Part shown: positions 16,014 through 24,279 of the stretch, piece by piece
How positions within the stretch are numbered: position 1 is the first letter of the stretch
Layout of the letters: each line of letters starts with the position of its first letter
Source: Pseudomonadota bacterium
GTDB lineage: Bacteria > Pseudomonadota > Gammaproteobacteria > Competibacterales > Competibacteraceae
Assembly: GCA_030917925.1 (NCBI GenBank)
Contig: JAUPTV010000095.1
Span: forward strand, 1 to 33,651
Reading direction: 5' to 3'
DNA length: 33,651 nt
Made by a program: the position numbers and the translations under genes
The notes under the pieces: model-generated
Seen by the model: only the letters and a program-made list of their open reading frames with translations
The model's database searches: none
Told to the model about the DNA's origin: nothing

Positions 16014-16616
16014 ATGGCTATCAATCTACAAAAAGGGCAGCGCATTAGCCTGACGAAAGAAGCCGGACGCGGCTTGGCCCGGGTTGTTATGGGTCTGGGC
16101 TGGGGCATGAAGCAGGTCCAGAGCAAGGGCTTTCTGGGCTTCGGCGGCGGAACCCGCCAAGAATCGGTCGATCTGGACGCCTCGTGCCTGCTGTTCGATA
16201 CCAGTGGCAATTTAGCCGACACTGTGTGGTTTCGACAACTGAAAAGTCATTGTGGCTCTATTCACCATAGCGGTGATGATCGTTCCGGCGGCGGCGAAGA
16301 AGGCGCGGACAATGAACGGATCAGCATTGATCTAAGTCAGGTGCCGGCGACGGTCCAAACCTTGATTTTCACCGTCAACAGCTTCAGTGGTGAAAGTTTC
16401 GCCGGGATTCCCAACGCCTTTTGCCGACTGGTCGATGATGCGACGGGCAGCGAGATTGCCCGATTCGACCTGTCCCTGGAAGCTGGCAATCATACGGGGT
16501 TGGTGATGACCAAGCTCTATCGCCATGACAATGAGTGGAAGATGCAGGCCATTGGTGAATCTGCCGAGGGCCGTACTTTCCATGATCTATTGCCGGCGCT
16601 GCGTCCTTATCTGTAG
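16014..16616 (+). CDS. TerD-family stress protein
   Basis: 200 residues with the TerD beta-sandwich signature. It opens INLQKGQRISLTKEAG, then VDLDASCLLFDTSGNL (about 52-67) and the calcium-binding acidic loop GDDRSGGGEEGADNERISID (about 87-106). SQVPATVQTLIFTVNSFSG follows. TerD-family proteins (TerD, TerE, TerZ) bind calcium and sit at the inner membrane in tellurite, phage and general stress tolerance. It is cytoplasmic with no signal peptide. It is followed after 14 bases by a second, larger TerD-family gene, indicating an operon. The usual terB, terC, ATP-grasp or phosphoribosyl genes of large ter clusters are not in this window. Confidence 0.92.
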   Translation: MAINLQKGQRISLTKEAGRGLARVVMGLGWGMKQVQSKGFLGFGGGTRQESVDLDASCLLFDTSGNLADTVWFRQLKSHCGSIHHSGDDRSGGGEEGADNERISIDLSQVPATVQTLIFTVNSFSGESFAGIPNAFCRLVDDATGSEIARFDLSLEAGNHTGLVMTKLYRHDNEWKMQAIGESAEGRTFHDLLPALRPYL

Positions 16617-16630
16617 ACCGGGGACTCGTC

Positions 16631-17863
16631 ATGGATTTGCAGCCTGGCCAAAATATTTCCATTAGCAAACAGAGTCCGGCACCGGCGGCGGTCGAGATGA
16701 CCTTGACTTGGGAACCGGCCAACGCCCCGCTGACTCTCGATTCCAGCGCCTTTGTCCTGAATGCGCAGGGCAAAGTGCGCGGCGACGACGATTTCATCTT
16801 CTACAACCAGTTGAGCCTGCCCGGCGGTGGCGTCCAGCGCGCCAGCGATGGGCGCAGTTTCACCGTCGCTTTCGCCAAAGTCCCGGCCGGTATCGAACGG
16901 ATCGTCATGGCTCTGACTATTGACCAAGGGCAGCAGCGCGGACAATCATTCGGCCAGTTGAGTCAGGTGCGGGCCGAACTCCGTGATGCAGCCAGCAAGA
17001 CGCCACTGGCGGCCTTTCCACTGGCGACCAAGATGATGCCGGAAACGGCGCTGATCGTCGGTGAATTTTATCTGCGTAATGGCGAATGGAAATTCCGGGC
17101 TGTCGGCCAGGGGTTCGTCGGCGGTTTAGGACCCTTGGCGCGGCAATATGGCGTGGATGTCGCCGATGATCCCGAGGTCGCCGCACCGCCGCCTGTTCCC
17201 GCTCCACGTCCGGCGACGCCTCCGGTTCCAGCGACTCCCGCCGCGCCGATCCGGCTGGAAAAGATCACCCTGGATAAAAAGGGCAGCAGCATCTCGCTGG
17301 AGAAGAAAGGCCAGGGCTTTGAGGAACTGGTCATCAATCTCAACTGGAATCAGGGCGGAAGCGGCGGCAAAGGCTTTTTTGGCCGACTGACTGGCGGCGG
17401 CAAGATCGATCTGGATCTGGGCTGTCTGTTCAAAATGAGCGATGGGCGACCCGGCGCGGTGCAGGCACTGGGCGAGAGTTTTGGCAGTCTGCAACAGCCG
17501 CCCTATATCCAGCTCATGGGTGACGACCGCAGTGGTGCCAGCGCCCAGGGCGAATTCCTGCGCATCAACGGTCGTCAATGGCAGCAACTGGAGCGGATCG
17601 TGGTGTTTGCCCTGATCTACGAAGGCGCTCCTAACTGGTCAGCGACTGATGCGGTGGTGACGATTCAAACCCCAAATCAGCCGACCCTGGAAATCCGTCT
17701 GGACAGTCATCAAAGCGATCAGCGTATGTGTGCGCTGGTGATGCTGGAAAATCAGGGCGGCAACATCAAAGTCACCAAGCTCGTTGAATATTTCCGGGAC
17801 CATCGCCTGCTGGATCAGGCCTATGGTTTTGGCCTGCGCTGGGTCGCTGGGTCCAAGGACTAG
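16631..17863 (+). CDS. Two-domain TerD/TerA-family protein
   Basis: 410 residues. The first TerD-like domain (about 1-178) holds LTLDSSAFVLNAQGKVRGDD and DFIFYNQ. Its calcium loop is degenerate: where GDxxxGxGxGDxE is expected it reads GVQRASDGRSFTVAF. A Pro/Ala linker (about 181-206) joins a second domain (about 208-410) with SSISLEKKGQGFEELVINLN, GKIDLDLGCLFKMSDG and MGDDRSGASAQGEFLRI, which resembles TerA. So a TerD-type and a TerA-type domain are fused. By family it would act with the preceding TerD protein in a membrane-associated stress complex. The stop at 17861-17863 lies immediately before the MetF-like gene, implying co-translation. Confidence 0.88.
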   Translation: MDLQPGQNISISKQSPAPAAVEMTLTWEPANAPLTLDSSAFVLNAQGKVRGDDDFIFYNQLSLPGGGVQRASDGRSFTVAFAKVPAGIERIVMALTIDQGQQRGQSFGQLSQVRAELRDAASKTPLAAFPLATKMMPETALIVGEFYLRNGEWKFRAVGQGFVGGLGPLARQYGVDVADDPEVAAPPPVPAPRPATPPVPATPAAPIRLEKITLDKKGSSISLEKKGQGFEELVINLNWNQGGSGGKGFFGRLTGGGKIDLDLGCLFKMSDGRPGAVQALGESFGSLQQPPYIQLMGDDRSGASAQGEFLRINGRQWQQLERIVVFALIYEGAPNWSATDAVVTIQTPNQPTLEIRLDSHQSDQRMCALVMLENQGGNIKVTKLVEYFRDHRLLDQAYGFGLRWVAGSKD

Positions 17864-17866
17864 GTG

Positions 17867-18712
17867 ATGAATTCACCGACAAATTTCAGTTGTGAATTCT
17901 TCCCCCCCGTCACCGCCGAAGGTCTGGGCAAACTGCAGGCCGCTCGCCAACAGTTATTGGCGCTGCGTCCGGCCTATTTCTCGGTCACCTACGGCGCGGG
18001 GGGGTCTACCCGCGACCGAACGGTAGAAATTGTGCTGGATACCCAGGCCCATAGCGGCGTTCCTGCTGCACCGCATCTCACCTGCATTGCCGCGACCCGG
18101 GACAGTATCCGCGAATTGCTGAACCACTATAAGGCGCACGGCATCCGCCGCATTGTCGCCCTGCGCGGCGATATGCCCTCCGGGATGCGCGATCCGGGCG
18201 AGTTCCGCTATGCCAATGAGTTGGTCAGTTTTATCCGGGCGGAATTCGGTGATTACTTTTATCTGGAAGTCGCTGCTTACCCTGAATATCACCCACAGGC
18301 TCCCAGTCCGGAAAAAGATTTGGAGAATTTTCAGCGCAAGGTTGAAGCCGGGGCCAGCAGCGCCATTACCCAGTATTTCTACAATCCCGACGCCTATTTC
18401 CGCTTTGTCGACCGCTGCGCCGGTCTGGGTATTAACCTTCCCATTGTGCCGGGCATCATGCCAATTACCAATTTCACCCAACTCGCACGGTTCTCCGACG
18501 CCTGCGGCGCGGAAATCCCCCGCTGGATTCGCAAGACGCTGGAAAGCTTTGGCGACGACCGCGAGGCTATTCGCGCCTTTGGTCTGGATGTGGTCAGTGA
18601 GTTGTGCCGGAAATTGCTGGAGGGCGGCGCGCCCGGCCTGCACTTCTACACGATGAATCAGGCGGGACTGATCCTGACTCTTGGCGAACGGCTGGGACTG
18701 ATCGCCCGATAG
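17867..18712 (+). CDS. metF: Methylenetetrahydrofolate reductase [NAD(P)H]
   Basis: 281 residues, close to the 290-300 of MetF. Family blocks in order are SCEFFPPVTAEGL (with the conserved catalytic Glu), YFSVTYGAGGSTRDRT, APHLTCIAATRDS, IRRIVALRGDMPSG, EVAAYPEYHPQAPS, ITQYFYNPDAYFRFVDRC, PGIMPITNFTQL and LHFYTMNQAGL. The enzyme uses FAD to reduce 5,10-methylene-THF to 5-methyl-THF for methionine synthesis. An in-frame GTG at 17864 abuts the previous stop. ATG 17867 is preferred because AAGGA lies 7 bases upstream. It follows the TerD-type genes without a gap, an unusual partnership with no functional link that I know of. A hairpin terminator lies 27 bases downstream. Confidence 0.93.
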   Translation: MNSPTNFSCEFFPPVTAEGLGKLQAARQQLLALRPAYFSVTYGAGGSTRDRTVEIVLDTQAHSGVPAAPHLTCIAATRDSIRELLNHYKAHGIRRIVALRGDMPSGMRDPGEFRYANELVSFIRAEFGDYFYLEVAAYPEYHPQAPSPEKDLENFQRKVEAGASSAITQYFYNPDAYFRFVDRCAGLGINLPIVPGIMPITNFTQLARFSDACGAEIPRWIRKTLESFGDDREAIRAFGLDVVSELCRKLLEGGAPGLHFYTMNQAGLILTLGERLGLIAR

Positions 18713-18738
18713 CCGATTTTCCGAATTGCAGAAACCAG

Positions 18739-18764
18739 AACGCCCCTCCAATGGGAAGGGCGTT
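18739..18764. terminator. Bidirectional hairpin between metF and the FlgO-like gene
   Basis: AACGCCC (18739-18745) pairs with GGGCGTT (18758-18764), with a further partial TCC/GGA pairing inside. It sits between the converging metF stop (18712) and the stop of the minus-strand lipoprotein gene (18790). No long T-run follows on either strand, so termination strength is uncertain. Confidence 0.5.
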
Positions 18765-18789
18765 GCTGAACATCAAAGCAGCGCTGAAT

Positions 18790-19353
18790 TTACTGAGAGG
18801 CAATCAGCGCCTTGGCGTCCGGCCCGAGGGGCAACACATAATCGTAGGAGGCCAGCACCAGATTATCGGTGGCGCGAATCAGCCGGGCGTTGACAAACAC
18901 CGACTGCCGTCCGACCGCATAGGTTCCGGCAATCACCGCCGCCGCGTTATGCGACTGACTGAGTTCCTTGACCGAACGCGACAGGGCGAACTCCCCGGAG
19001 CCTTCCTTGACGAAGATGTTGTTGCGCATCTTGATCTCGATCACCGTAAAGTTCTGCTGGGCGAACCGGGAGCCGATCTGATCGCCGATCACCCGCCCCA
19101 AGCCAGAGGACGTCTCGAGATTATTGATATCCACAAAGGTTGCCGACAACAACGGTTCACGCCGTTCCCGGAGCCAGGGGGTCCGCATGAGCAGCGCATC
19201 GGCCGCCTGGTAACTCTGGTCGATCAGGTTAGCGTCCTGAATGATCGGCCGGATGGGTATGTCATCCGCCGAAGACGCACACCCATGCAAAGTGACCACA
19301 CTCAACGCAGCTAACAGCGCCAGCCCGGCGCGCGGGATCGAGTTCCCATTCAT
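18790..19353 (-). CDS. FlgO-family outer-membrane lipoprotein
   Basis: 187 residues with a lipobox LHGC (Cys25). The FlgO domain is clear: ATFVDINNLETSSGLGRVIG, QIGSRFAQQNFTVIEIKMRN, IFVKEGSGEFALSRSVKEL, and AAAVIAGTYAVGRQSVFVNARLIRATDNLVLASYDYVLPLG (blocks quoted separately). In Vibrio, FlgO is an outer-membrane lipoprotein needed for flagellar motility, but the domain also occurs without flagella. No flagellar gene is in this window, so a general envelope role is at least as likely. The start overlaps the end of the upstream lipoprotein gene by 4 bases, making a two-gene operon. Confidence 0.85.
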   Translation of the reverse strand: MNGNSIPRAGLALLAALSVVTLHGCASSADDIPIRPIIQDANLIDQSYQAADALLMRTPWLRERREPLLSATFVDINNLETSSGLGRVIGDQIGSRFAQQNFTVIEIKMRNNIFVKEGSGEFALSRSVKELSQSHNAAAVIAGTYAVGRQSVFVNARLIRATDNLVLASYDYVLPLGPDAKALIASQ

Positions 19354-20021
19354 GGGCCAACAACCTCCACAATGCGGGTCGTGACCGGAGCGGGTCCGCT
19401 GGCCAGATACTGCCCGACATTGTTGTCGCTGATGTAGTAGATATCCCGTAACCGGGCGACATAACGGTCACCGCTCATGACGGAAGTGGTGACGATAATT
19501 TCATTGTTCGGGTTGTCTGTGATGTAGCCAGTAGCGACATCCATCCCCACTGCGCCCGCCATCCACGCCGCCGTGGAACTTTCATGCGCGATGTTGTGCA
19601 AGACAAACACGCTGCCCGCCAGTGCGGTAAACAAGCCCGGCATAGGCCGGATAAAACCACGATCCTTGTGCGATACGACTTGCACATCATAAATCAGCGG
19701 CAATCCGCTAGCCGGGTTTTCGGTCAGGCTGAAACCCCGTTCCATCAGGTGCGTGATCAACAGATTGTGGAAGGCTTCGCCAAAATCGCTGTTATATTTT
19801 GGCTGCTGGACATACAGGGAGACCGCACGCCCCTGTTCTCCGGAACCAATCAGCGCACCCTGCAGCCGATTGGCAACATCCTCAGTCAGTACATCCCAGT
19901 GATGCGCAGCTTGCATCTTTTTCTGGAACGATATGGGGTAAGTCGTGGCCATGGGTATTTGGGACATACAGGCCCCCAAACCCAGGCAGAGGACAATAAG
20001 AGGGGCATACGAGATTTTCAT
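19350..20021 (-). CDS. Hypothetical lipoprotein partnered with FlgO-like protein
   Basis: 223 residues from ATG 20021, chosen because GGGAGA stands about 7 bases upstream and the encoded N-terminus MKISYAPLIVLCLGLGAC is a lipoprotein signal with Cys18 lipidated. A longer frame starting at 20063 would bury this signal. The mature part has the blocks DVLTEDVANRLQGALIG and AVSLYVQQPKYNSDFGEAFH, a short hydrophobic stretch (FTALAGSVFVLHNI), and NEIIVTTSVMSGDRYVARL. The family is one I know only as occurring beside FlgO-like genes. Shared operon and localisation suggest an outer-membrane complex. Confidence 0.8.
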   Translation of the reverse strand: MKISYAPLIVLCLGLGACMSQIPMATTYPISFQKKMQAAHHWDVLTEDVANRLQGALIGSGEQGRAVSLYVQQPKYNSDFGEAFHNLLITHLMERGFSLTENPASGLPLIYDVQVVSHKDRGFIRPMPGLFTALAGSVFVLHNIAHESSTAAWMAGAVGMDVATGYITDNPNNEIIVTTSVMSGDRYVARLRDIYYISDNNVGQYLASGPAPVTTRIVEVVGP

Positions 20022-20211
20022 GGAGTTTCTCCCTCGATTTTTTGTATCCGTTATTGGCGGCAACCGCTAAATTTTAGCCGGTTATACCACTGGTTCCAGC
20101 CCTTGACAACAAAGTTTCTCTCCGTCTGTTCCAGGATCCGGAAAAACGGTGTCGGATCGGCTGATTTTCAGCGGAAACAAGCGATTAACTTTCCCGTTCA
20201 ATACATTACAA

Positions 20212-20259
20212 ACACATCATATTGTGGGTTGACCGAATTAAAAACACACTATATAGTCA
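20212..20259 (+). promoter_or_regulatory. Paired NrdR boxes over the nrdJ promoter
   Basis: Two NrdR-like boxes are visible. Box 1 core CATCATATTG (20215-20224) matches 8 of 10 positions of CWATATATWG. Box 2 core CACTATATAG (20247-20256) matches 9 of 10. Their centres are 32 bases apart, about three helical turns, the spacing typical of cooperative NrdR binding. Box 2 covers the -10 element and box 1 sits just upstream of the -35. NrdR is the ATP/dATP-sensing repressor of ribonucleotide reductase genes, which fits the gene that follows. Confidence 0.8.
20229..20257 (+). promoter_or_regulatory. Sigma-70 promoter for nrdJa-nrdJb
   Basis: TTGACC (20229-20234) and TATAGT (20252-20257) are separated by exactly 17 bases, each matching five of six consensus positions. 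Transcription should begin near 20264 and leave a leader of about 60 bases. A short hairpin (CAACCG 20258-20263 with CGGTTG 20270-20275) lies at the predicted start site. The leader is too short for a cobalamin riboswitch. Confidence 0.75.
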
Positions 20260-20325
20260 ACCGCCCAGTCGGTTGTCGAGCCTGGCTGCTGCCTATCAAC
20301 CCTGCTAAATGAACTCCCCGGAAAG

Positions 20326-22485
20326 ATGAAGACCGCGCACCTGCAACCCGCTGACCGTCCGATTACCGCCGCTGACGTGCCGATGCAACCCGCTTCCTGG
20401 GATATCTGGGATACCAAATACCGGTTGAAGGCCAAGGACGGGCGACCGCTTGATGAAACCATTGACAGTACGTTCCAGCGGGTCGCACGGGCGCTGGCCG
20501 AGGTCGAGGCGACTCCGGAATTGCGCCAACACTGGTATGAGCAATTTTTGTGGGCGCTGCGCCATGGGGCGATTCCCGCCGGACGCATCATCTCCAACGC
20601 CGGTGCCTGGGATCACAAACCGGCGACCTCGACCATCAACTGCACAGTGTCCGGCACGATTCAGGACTCCATGGACGACATCCTGCGCAAGGTGCATGAA
20701 GCGGGACTGACGCTCAAAGCGGGCTGTGGCATCGGTTATTCCTTTTCCACGCTGCGCCCGCGTGGCGCTTATGTGTCCGGGGCCGGGGCCTATACCTCCG
20801 GGCCACTGTCGTTCATGGATATTTACGACAAAATGTGTTTTACCGTGTCCTCAGCGGGCGGTCGGCGGGGCGCACAGATGGGCACCTTTGATGTCGGTCA
20901 TCCCGATGTTCTGGAATTCATCCGCGCCAAGCGCGAGGCTGGCCGATTACGGCAATTCAATCTGTCGCTACTGATCACCCGTGAATTTATGGAAGCGGTC
21001 AAACAGGATCAGGAGTGGCGACTGGCGTTCCCGATCATGGCCCAGGAAGCCGGACAGGATCAGATTGATCTCCAGGACGTCACGCAGGTTATCTGGCGCG
21101 AGTGGCCCACGACGCAGGGTCTAATCGTCAATGACTGTGGCCAGGTCGCCTGCAAGATTTATCGAACCATTCGCGCCCGGCGGTTGTGGGACGTCATCAT
21201 GTCCTCGACTTACGATTATGCGGAACCGGGATTCATTTTGATTGATGAAGTCAACGAAATGAATAACAACTGGTTTTGTGAAGATATATACGCATCAAAT
21301 CCGTGCGGTGAACAGATGCTCCCCCCTTACGGCAGTTGTTTGCTCGGTTCAGTCAACCTGACGCAGTTTGTCCAGGATCCGTTTACGGAAAAAGCCCGCT
21401 TTGACTGGGAAACTTACCGGGCCGTCATTGCGATCTTTACCCGGATGCTGGACAACGTGGTGGAAATCAACGGTCTGCCCCTGGAGCAGCAGCGCCGGGA
21501 AATTGTCAGCAAACGTCGTCACGGTATGGGCTATCTGGGTCTCGGCTCCGCGCTGACCCTGCTCCGGATGCAATACGGCTCACCCGAATCCTTGGCTTTC
21601 ACGGAAGACGTCAGCCGGGAAATGGCGCTGACCGGCTGGCAGGTCGCTTTGGAACTCGCCCGGGAAAAAGGGCCGGCACCACTGCTTGAACAGGACTTTA
21701 CGATCACCGCCGATCTGCTGCGCAAGCGTCCCGAAATGGCCTGTGACGGCCTCCGGGAAGGGGATTGCGTCAAGGGCAAGGTGTTGCACGCCCGCTATAG
21801 CCGCTACATGCAGCGCCTGGCTGAAGTCGCTCCGCAACTGGTCGCTGATTTGGCCGAAACCGGTGCCCGGTTCACCCATCACACCTCGATTGCCCCGACT
21901 GGCACCATCGCGTTGTCGCTGGGCAACAACGTCAGCAATGGGATTGAACCCAGTTTCGCCCATCACTATTTCCGTAATCTGATCCGCCCTGGTAAAAAAA
22001 CCAAGGAGAAAGTTGACGTTTTCTCCTTTGAACTGCTGGCTTACCGGCATCTCATCAATCCCCAGGCTATCGCGAATGCGGGAACCCCGGAACAGCAACT
22101 CCCGGACTATTTCATCAGCGCCGATAATGTCAGTCCGAAAAAGCATGTTGATATTCAGGCGGCGGCGCAGAAATGGGTGGATTCCAGCATCTCCAAGACC
22201 GCCAATGTCCCCACGGACTTCCCTTATGAAGAGTTCAAGAATATTTACCTCTACGCTTACGAAAAGGGCTTGAAAGGCTGTACGACGTTCCGCTTTAACC
22301 CTGGCGCTTTCCAGGGCGTGCTGGTCAAGGAACAGGATCTGGCCAATACCCGTTATCGGTTCGTCCTGGAGGATGGCTCGGAAGTTGAGATTCAGGGCAA
22401 CGAAGATATCGAATACGACGGTGAAACGCATAGCGCAGCTAACTTATTTGACGCCCTGAAAGAAGGGTATTATGGGAAGTGTTAA
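20326..22485 (+). CDS. nrdJa: Adenosylcobalamin-dependent (class II) ribonucleotide reductase, large piece
   Basis: 719 residues. Catalytic residues are in place: NPCGEQMLP carries Asn325, thiyl Cys327 and Glu329, and the redox pair is Cys106 (STINCTVSG) and Cys338 (YGSCLLGSVNL). The Cys327-Cys338 spacing of 11 equals that of Lactobacillus class II enzyme Cys408-Cys419. SIAPTGTIALSLGNNVSNGIEP is the family phosphate-binding segment. It converts ribonucleotides to deoxyribonucleotides with B12 and needs no oxygen. The chain ends DALKEGYYGKC and lacks the C-terminal CxxC-type reductant arm, which is instead supplied by the next gene, 24 bases downstream. This is the split nrdJa/nrdJb layout known in Pseudomonas aeruginosa. 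A GGAAAG ribosome site precedes ATG 20326. An NrdR-box promoter lies upstream. Confidence 0.95.
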   Translation: MKTAHLQPADRPITAADVPMQPASWDIWDTKYRLKAKDGRPLDETIDSTFQRVARALAEVEATPELRQHWYEQFLWALRHGAIPAGRIISNAGAWDHKPATSTINCTVSGTIQDSMDDILRKVHEAGLTLKAGCGIGYSFSTLRPRGAYVSGAGAYTSGPLSFMDIYDKMCFTVSSAGGRRGAQMGTFDVGHPDVLEFIRAKREAGRLRQFNLSLLITREFMEAVKQDQEWRLAFPIMAQEAGQDQIDLQDVTQVIWREWPTTQGLIVNDCGQVACKIYRTIRARRLWDVIMSSTYDYAEPGFILIDEVNEMNNNWFCEDIYASNPCGEQMLPPYGSCLLGSVNLTQFVQDPFTEKARFDWETYRAVIAIFTRMLDNVVEINGLPLEQQRREIVSKRRHGMGYLGLGSALTLLRMQYGSPESLAFTEDVSREMALTGWQVALELAREKGPAPLLEQDFTITADLLRKRPEMACDGLREGDCVKGKVLHARYSRYMQRLAEVAPQLVADLAETGARFTHHTSIAPTGTIALSLGNNVSNGIEPSFAHHYFRNLIRPGKKTKEKVDVFSFELLAYRHLINPQAIANAGTPEQQLPDYFISADNVSPKKHVDIQAAAQKWVDSSISKTANVPTDFPYEEFKNIYLYAYEKGLKGCTTFRFNPGAFQGVLVKEQDLANTRYRFVLEDGSEVEIQGNEDIEYDGETHSAANLFDALKEGYYGKC

Positions 22486-22509
22486 ACCCGTGCTCCCCGG
22501 AGGCCCGCC

Positions 22510-23181
22510 ATGACCCTCAAAATTGATAAAAAGATCGTGAGCTTCAGCGTCGTCAAGCCTGAGATCAAGATCGATCCCGTGATCGCCGTGCAGCAGATGC
22601 ATGAAAACCTGGAGCGGCCCGATGTACTGCCGGGTGCCACCTACAAGGTGAAAACGCCGCTGTCGGATCACGCGCTGTATATCACGATCAACGACATCGT
22701 GCTGAATCCCGGCACCCCGGATGAAACCCGGCGTCCCTTCGAGATTTTCATTAACTCCAAGGCGATGGAACATTTCCAGTGGATCGTCGCGCTGACCCGT
22801 ATCATTTCCGCCGTGTTCCGCAAGGGCGGCGATGTGACCTTCCTGGTGGAAGAATTGCGCTCGGTGTTCGATCCCAAGGGCGGCTACTTCAAAAAGGGCG
22901 GCAAATACATGCCGTCGCTGGTCGCAGAAATTGGCGACGTGATTGAATCGCACCTGCGGGCCATTGGCCTGCTAACGGAAGATGGTCCTGACGCTCATCA
23001 GCGCAAACTGATTGATGAACATCGCGCCAAGTACGAAATGAGTATGAAAGCCGTTGAAGAGGCCGGGGTCAGCGCTTTTCCTCCCGAAGCTACCCTCTGC
23101 GACAAGTGCCAGACCAAGGCCGTGATTGTCATGGATGGCTGCCTGACTTGTCTGAACTGCGGCGATTCCAAGTGTTCCTGA
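22510..23181 (+). CDS. nrdJb: Class II ribonucleotide reductase, small C-terminal piece (TSCPD domain and Cys-rich tail)
   Basis: 223 residues. The TSCPD-like domain (about 40-130) includes DETRRPFEIFINSKAMEHF and RIISAVFRKGGDVTFLVEEL. The tail (about 197-222) holds six cysteines: CDKC (197, 200), CLTC (211, 214), then Cys217 and Cys222 in CGDSKC. In one-piece class II reductases such a tail binds zinc and carries the thiol pair that re-reduces the active site. Here it is a separate protein, as in P. aeruginosa NrdJb, where both parts are required. A strong GGAGG precedes ATG 22510 by 7 bases and the gene follows nrdJa in the same operon. In draft annotations it is often labelled only as hypothetical or TSCPD-domain protein. 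Confidence 0.92.
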   Translation: MTLKIDKKIVSFSVVKPEIKIDPVIAVQQMHENLERPDVLPGATYKVKTPLSDHALYITINDIVLNPGTPDETRRPFEIFINSKAMEHFQWIVALTRIISAVFRKGGDVTFLVEELRSVFDPKGGYFKKGGKYMPSLVAEIGDVIESHLRAIGLLTEDGPDAHQRKLIDEHRAKYEMSMKAVEEAGVSAFPPEATLCDKCQTKAVIVMDGCLTCLNCGDSKCS

Positions 23182-23239
23182 ATCGTGGCCATCGCCCGAC
23201 TTTTTCCTGCACTTTCCTAATACTCCCCGAGATCGCGCC

Positions 23240-24241
23240 ATGCCACTATTGCCCGATGCGATGACTGTTATTGAAATCACCGAACCCGGTGGTCCCGAAA
23301 AGCTGGCGGTCAGCCGCCGTCCCTTACCGCAGCCCGCGTCCGGTGAAGTCCTGATTCGGGTGGATACCGCCGGCGTCAACCGGCCCGACTGTCTGCAACG
23401 TCAGGGGGGCTATCCGCCGCCGCCGGGTGCTTCCGACATTCCGGGTCTGGAAGTGGCCGGAACGATTGTCGCGCTGGGCGAAGGGGTTACTGAATGGCAA
23501 ATCGGCGACGAAGTCTGTGCGCTGCTCACCGGGGGCGGTTATGCCGAATACTGCGTAGCCCCTGCTCCGCAATGCCTGCCGATTCCCGCCGGCTTGAACC
23601 TGCAACAGGCGGCGGCCTTGCCGGAAACATTCTTTACCGTCTGGAGCAACGTGTTTGACCGGGCGCGGTTGCAACCGGGCGAAATCTTGCTCGTGCATGG
23701 CGGAACCAGCGGCATTGGCGTGACGGCGATTCAACTGGCCAGAGCACTGGGTTCGCGGGTCTTCACCACCGTTGGCGGTGCCGAGAAAGCGCAGTTCTGT
23801 CTGGATCTGGGGGCGGAGCGGGCGATTAACTATCGGGAAGAAGATTTCGTAAAAGTGGTCAAGGAAGCCACGAACAACCGGGGGGCCAATGTCATTCTGG
23901 ATATGGTCGGCGGCGACTATGTGCAACGCAATCTGAGCGCACTGGCGGTGGAAGGCCGGTTGGCGTTCATTGCTTTCCTGCGCGGTGCCAAGGTGGAACT
24001 GAATCTGGCTCCGGTGATGATGAAGCGCCTGACCATCACCGGCTCTACGTTACGCGCCCGGCCGGTTGCCGATAAGGCTCCTATCGCTCAAGCCCTGCAA
24101 AAAACCGTCTGGCCGTTGCTGATCAACGGAAACGTTAAACCGATCATCGACCATGTTTTCCCGCTGACTGAAGCGGTTGCCGCTCACGCGCTGATGGAAT
24201 CCAATCGCCATATCGGCAAGATTCTGCTCAAGGTGGCCTGA
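23240..24241 (+). CDS. NAD(P)H quinone oxidoreductase, PIG3 family (zinc-less MDR)
   Basis: 333 residues of the medium-chain dehydrogenase/reductase superfamily. The GroES-like half contains GEVLIRVDTAGVNRPD, CLQRQGGYPPPPGASDIPGL and GDEVCALLTGGGYAEYC. The Rossmann half contains ILLVHGGTSGIGVTAIQLAR (NADPH-binding), GAERAINYREEDF and VILDMVGGDYVQRNL. The GRLAFIAFLRGAKVELNL segment and the absence of the structural zinc cysteine cluster match TP53I3/PIG3-type quinone reductases. It reduces quinones or enones with NADPH. It lies 58 bases after nrdJb and is followed by an intrinsic terminator, so it may share the nrdJ transcript, though a functional tie is not evident. The ribosome site is weak. 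Confidence 0.92.
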   Translation: MPLLPDAMTVIEITEPGGPEKLAVSRRPLPQPASGEVLIRVDTAGVNRPDCLQRQGGYPPPPGASDIPGLEVAGTIVALGEGVTEWQIGDEVCALLTGGGYAEYCVAPAPQCLPIPAGLNLQQAAALPETFFTVWSNVFDRARLQPGEILLVHGGTSGIGVTAIQLARALGSRVFTTVGGAEKAQFCLDLGAERAINYREEDFVKVVKEATNNRGANVILDMVGGDYVQRNLSALAVEGRLAFIAFLRGAKVELNLAPVMMKRLTITGSTLRARPVADKAPIAQALQKTVWPLLINGNVKPIIDHVFPLTEAVAAHALMESNRHIGKILLKVA

Positions 24242-24279
24242 CCTGACGCACACCGCGTAACCCTCAAGCCTGATCCTTC

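Noticed and set aside
20258-20325. Cobalamin riboswitch in the nrdJa leader
   Set aside because: The leader from the predicted start is about 60 bases, too short for the roughly 200-base B12 element, and no B12-box is seen.
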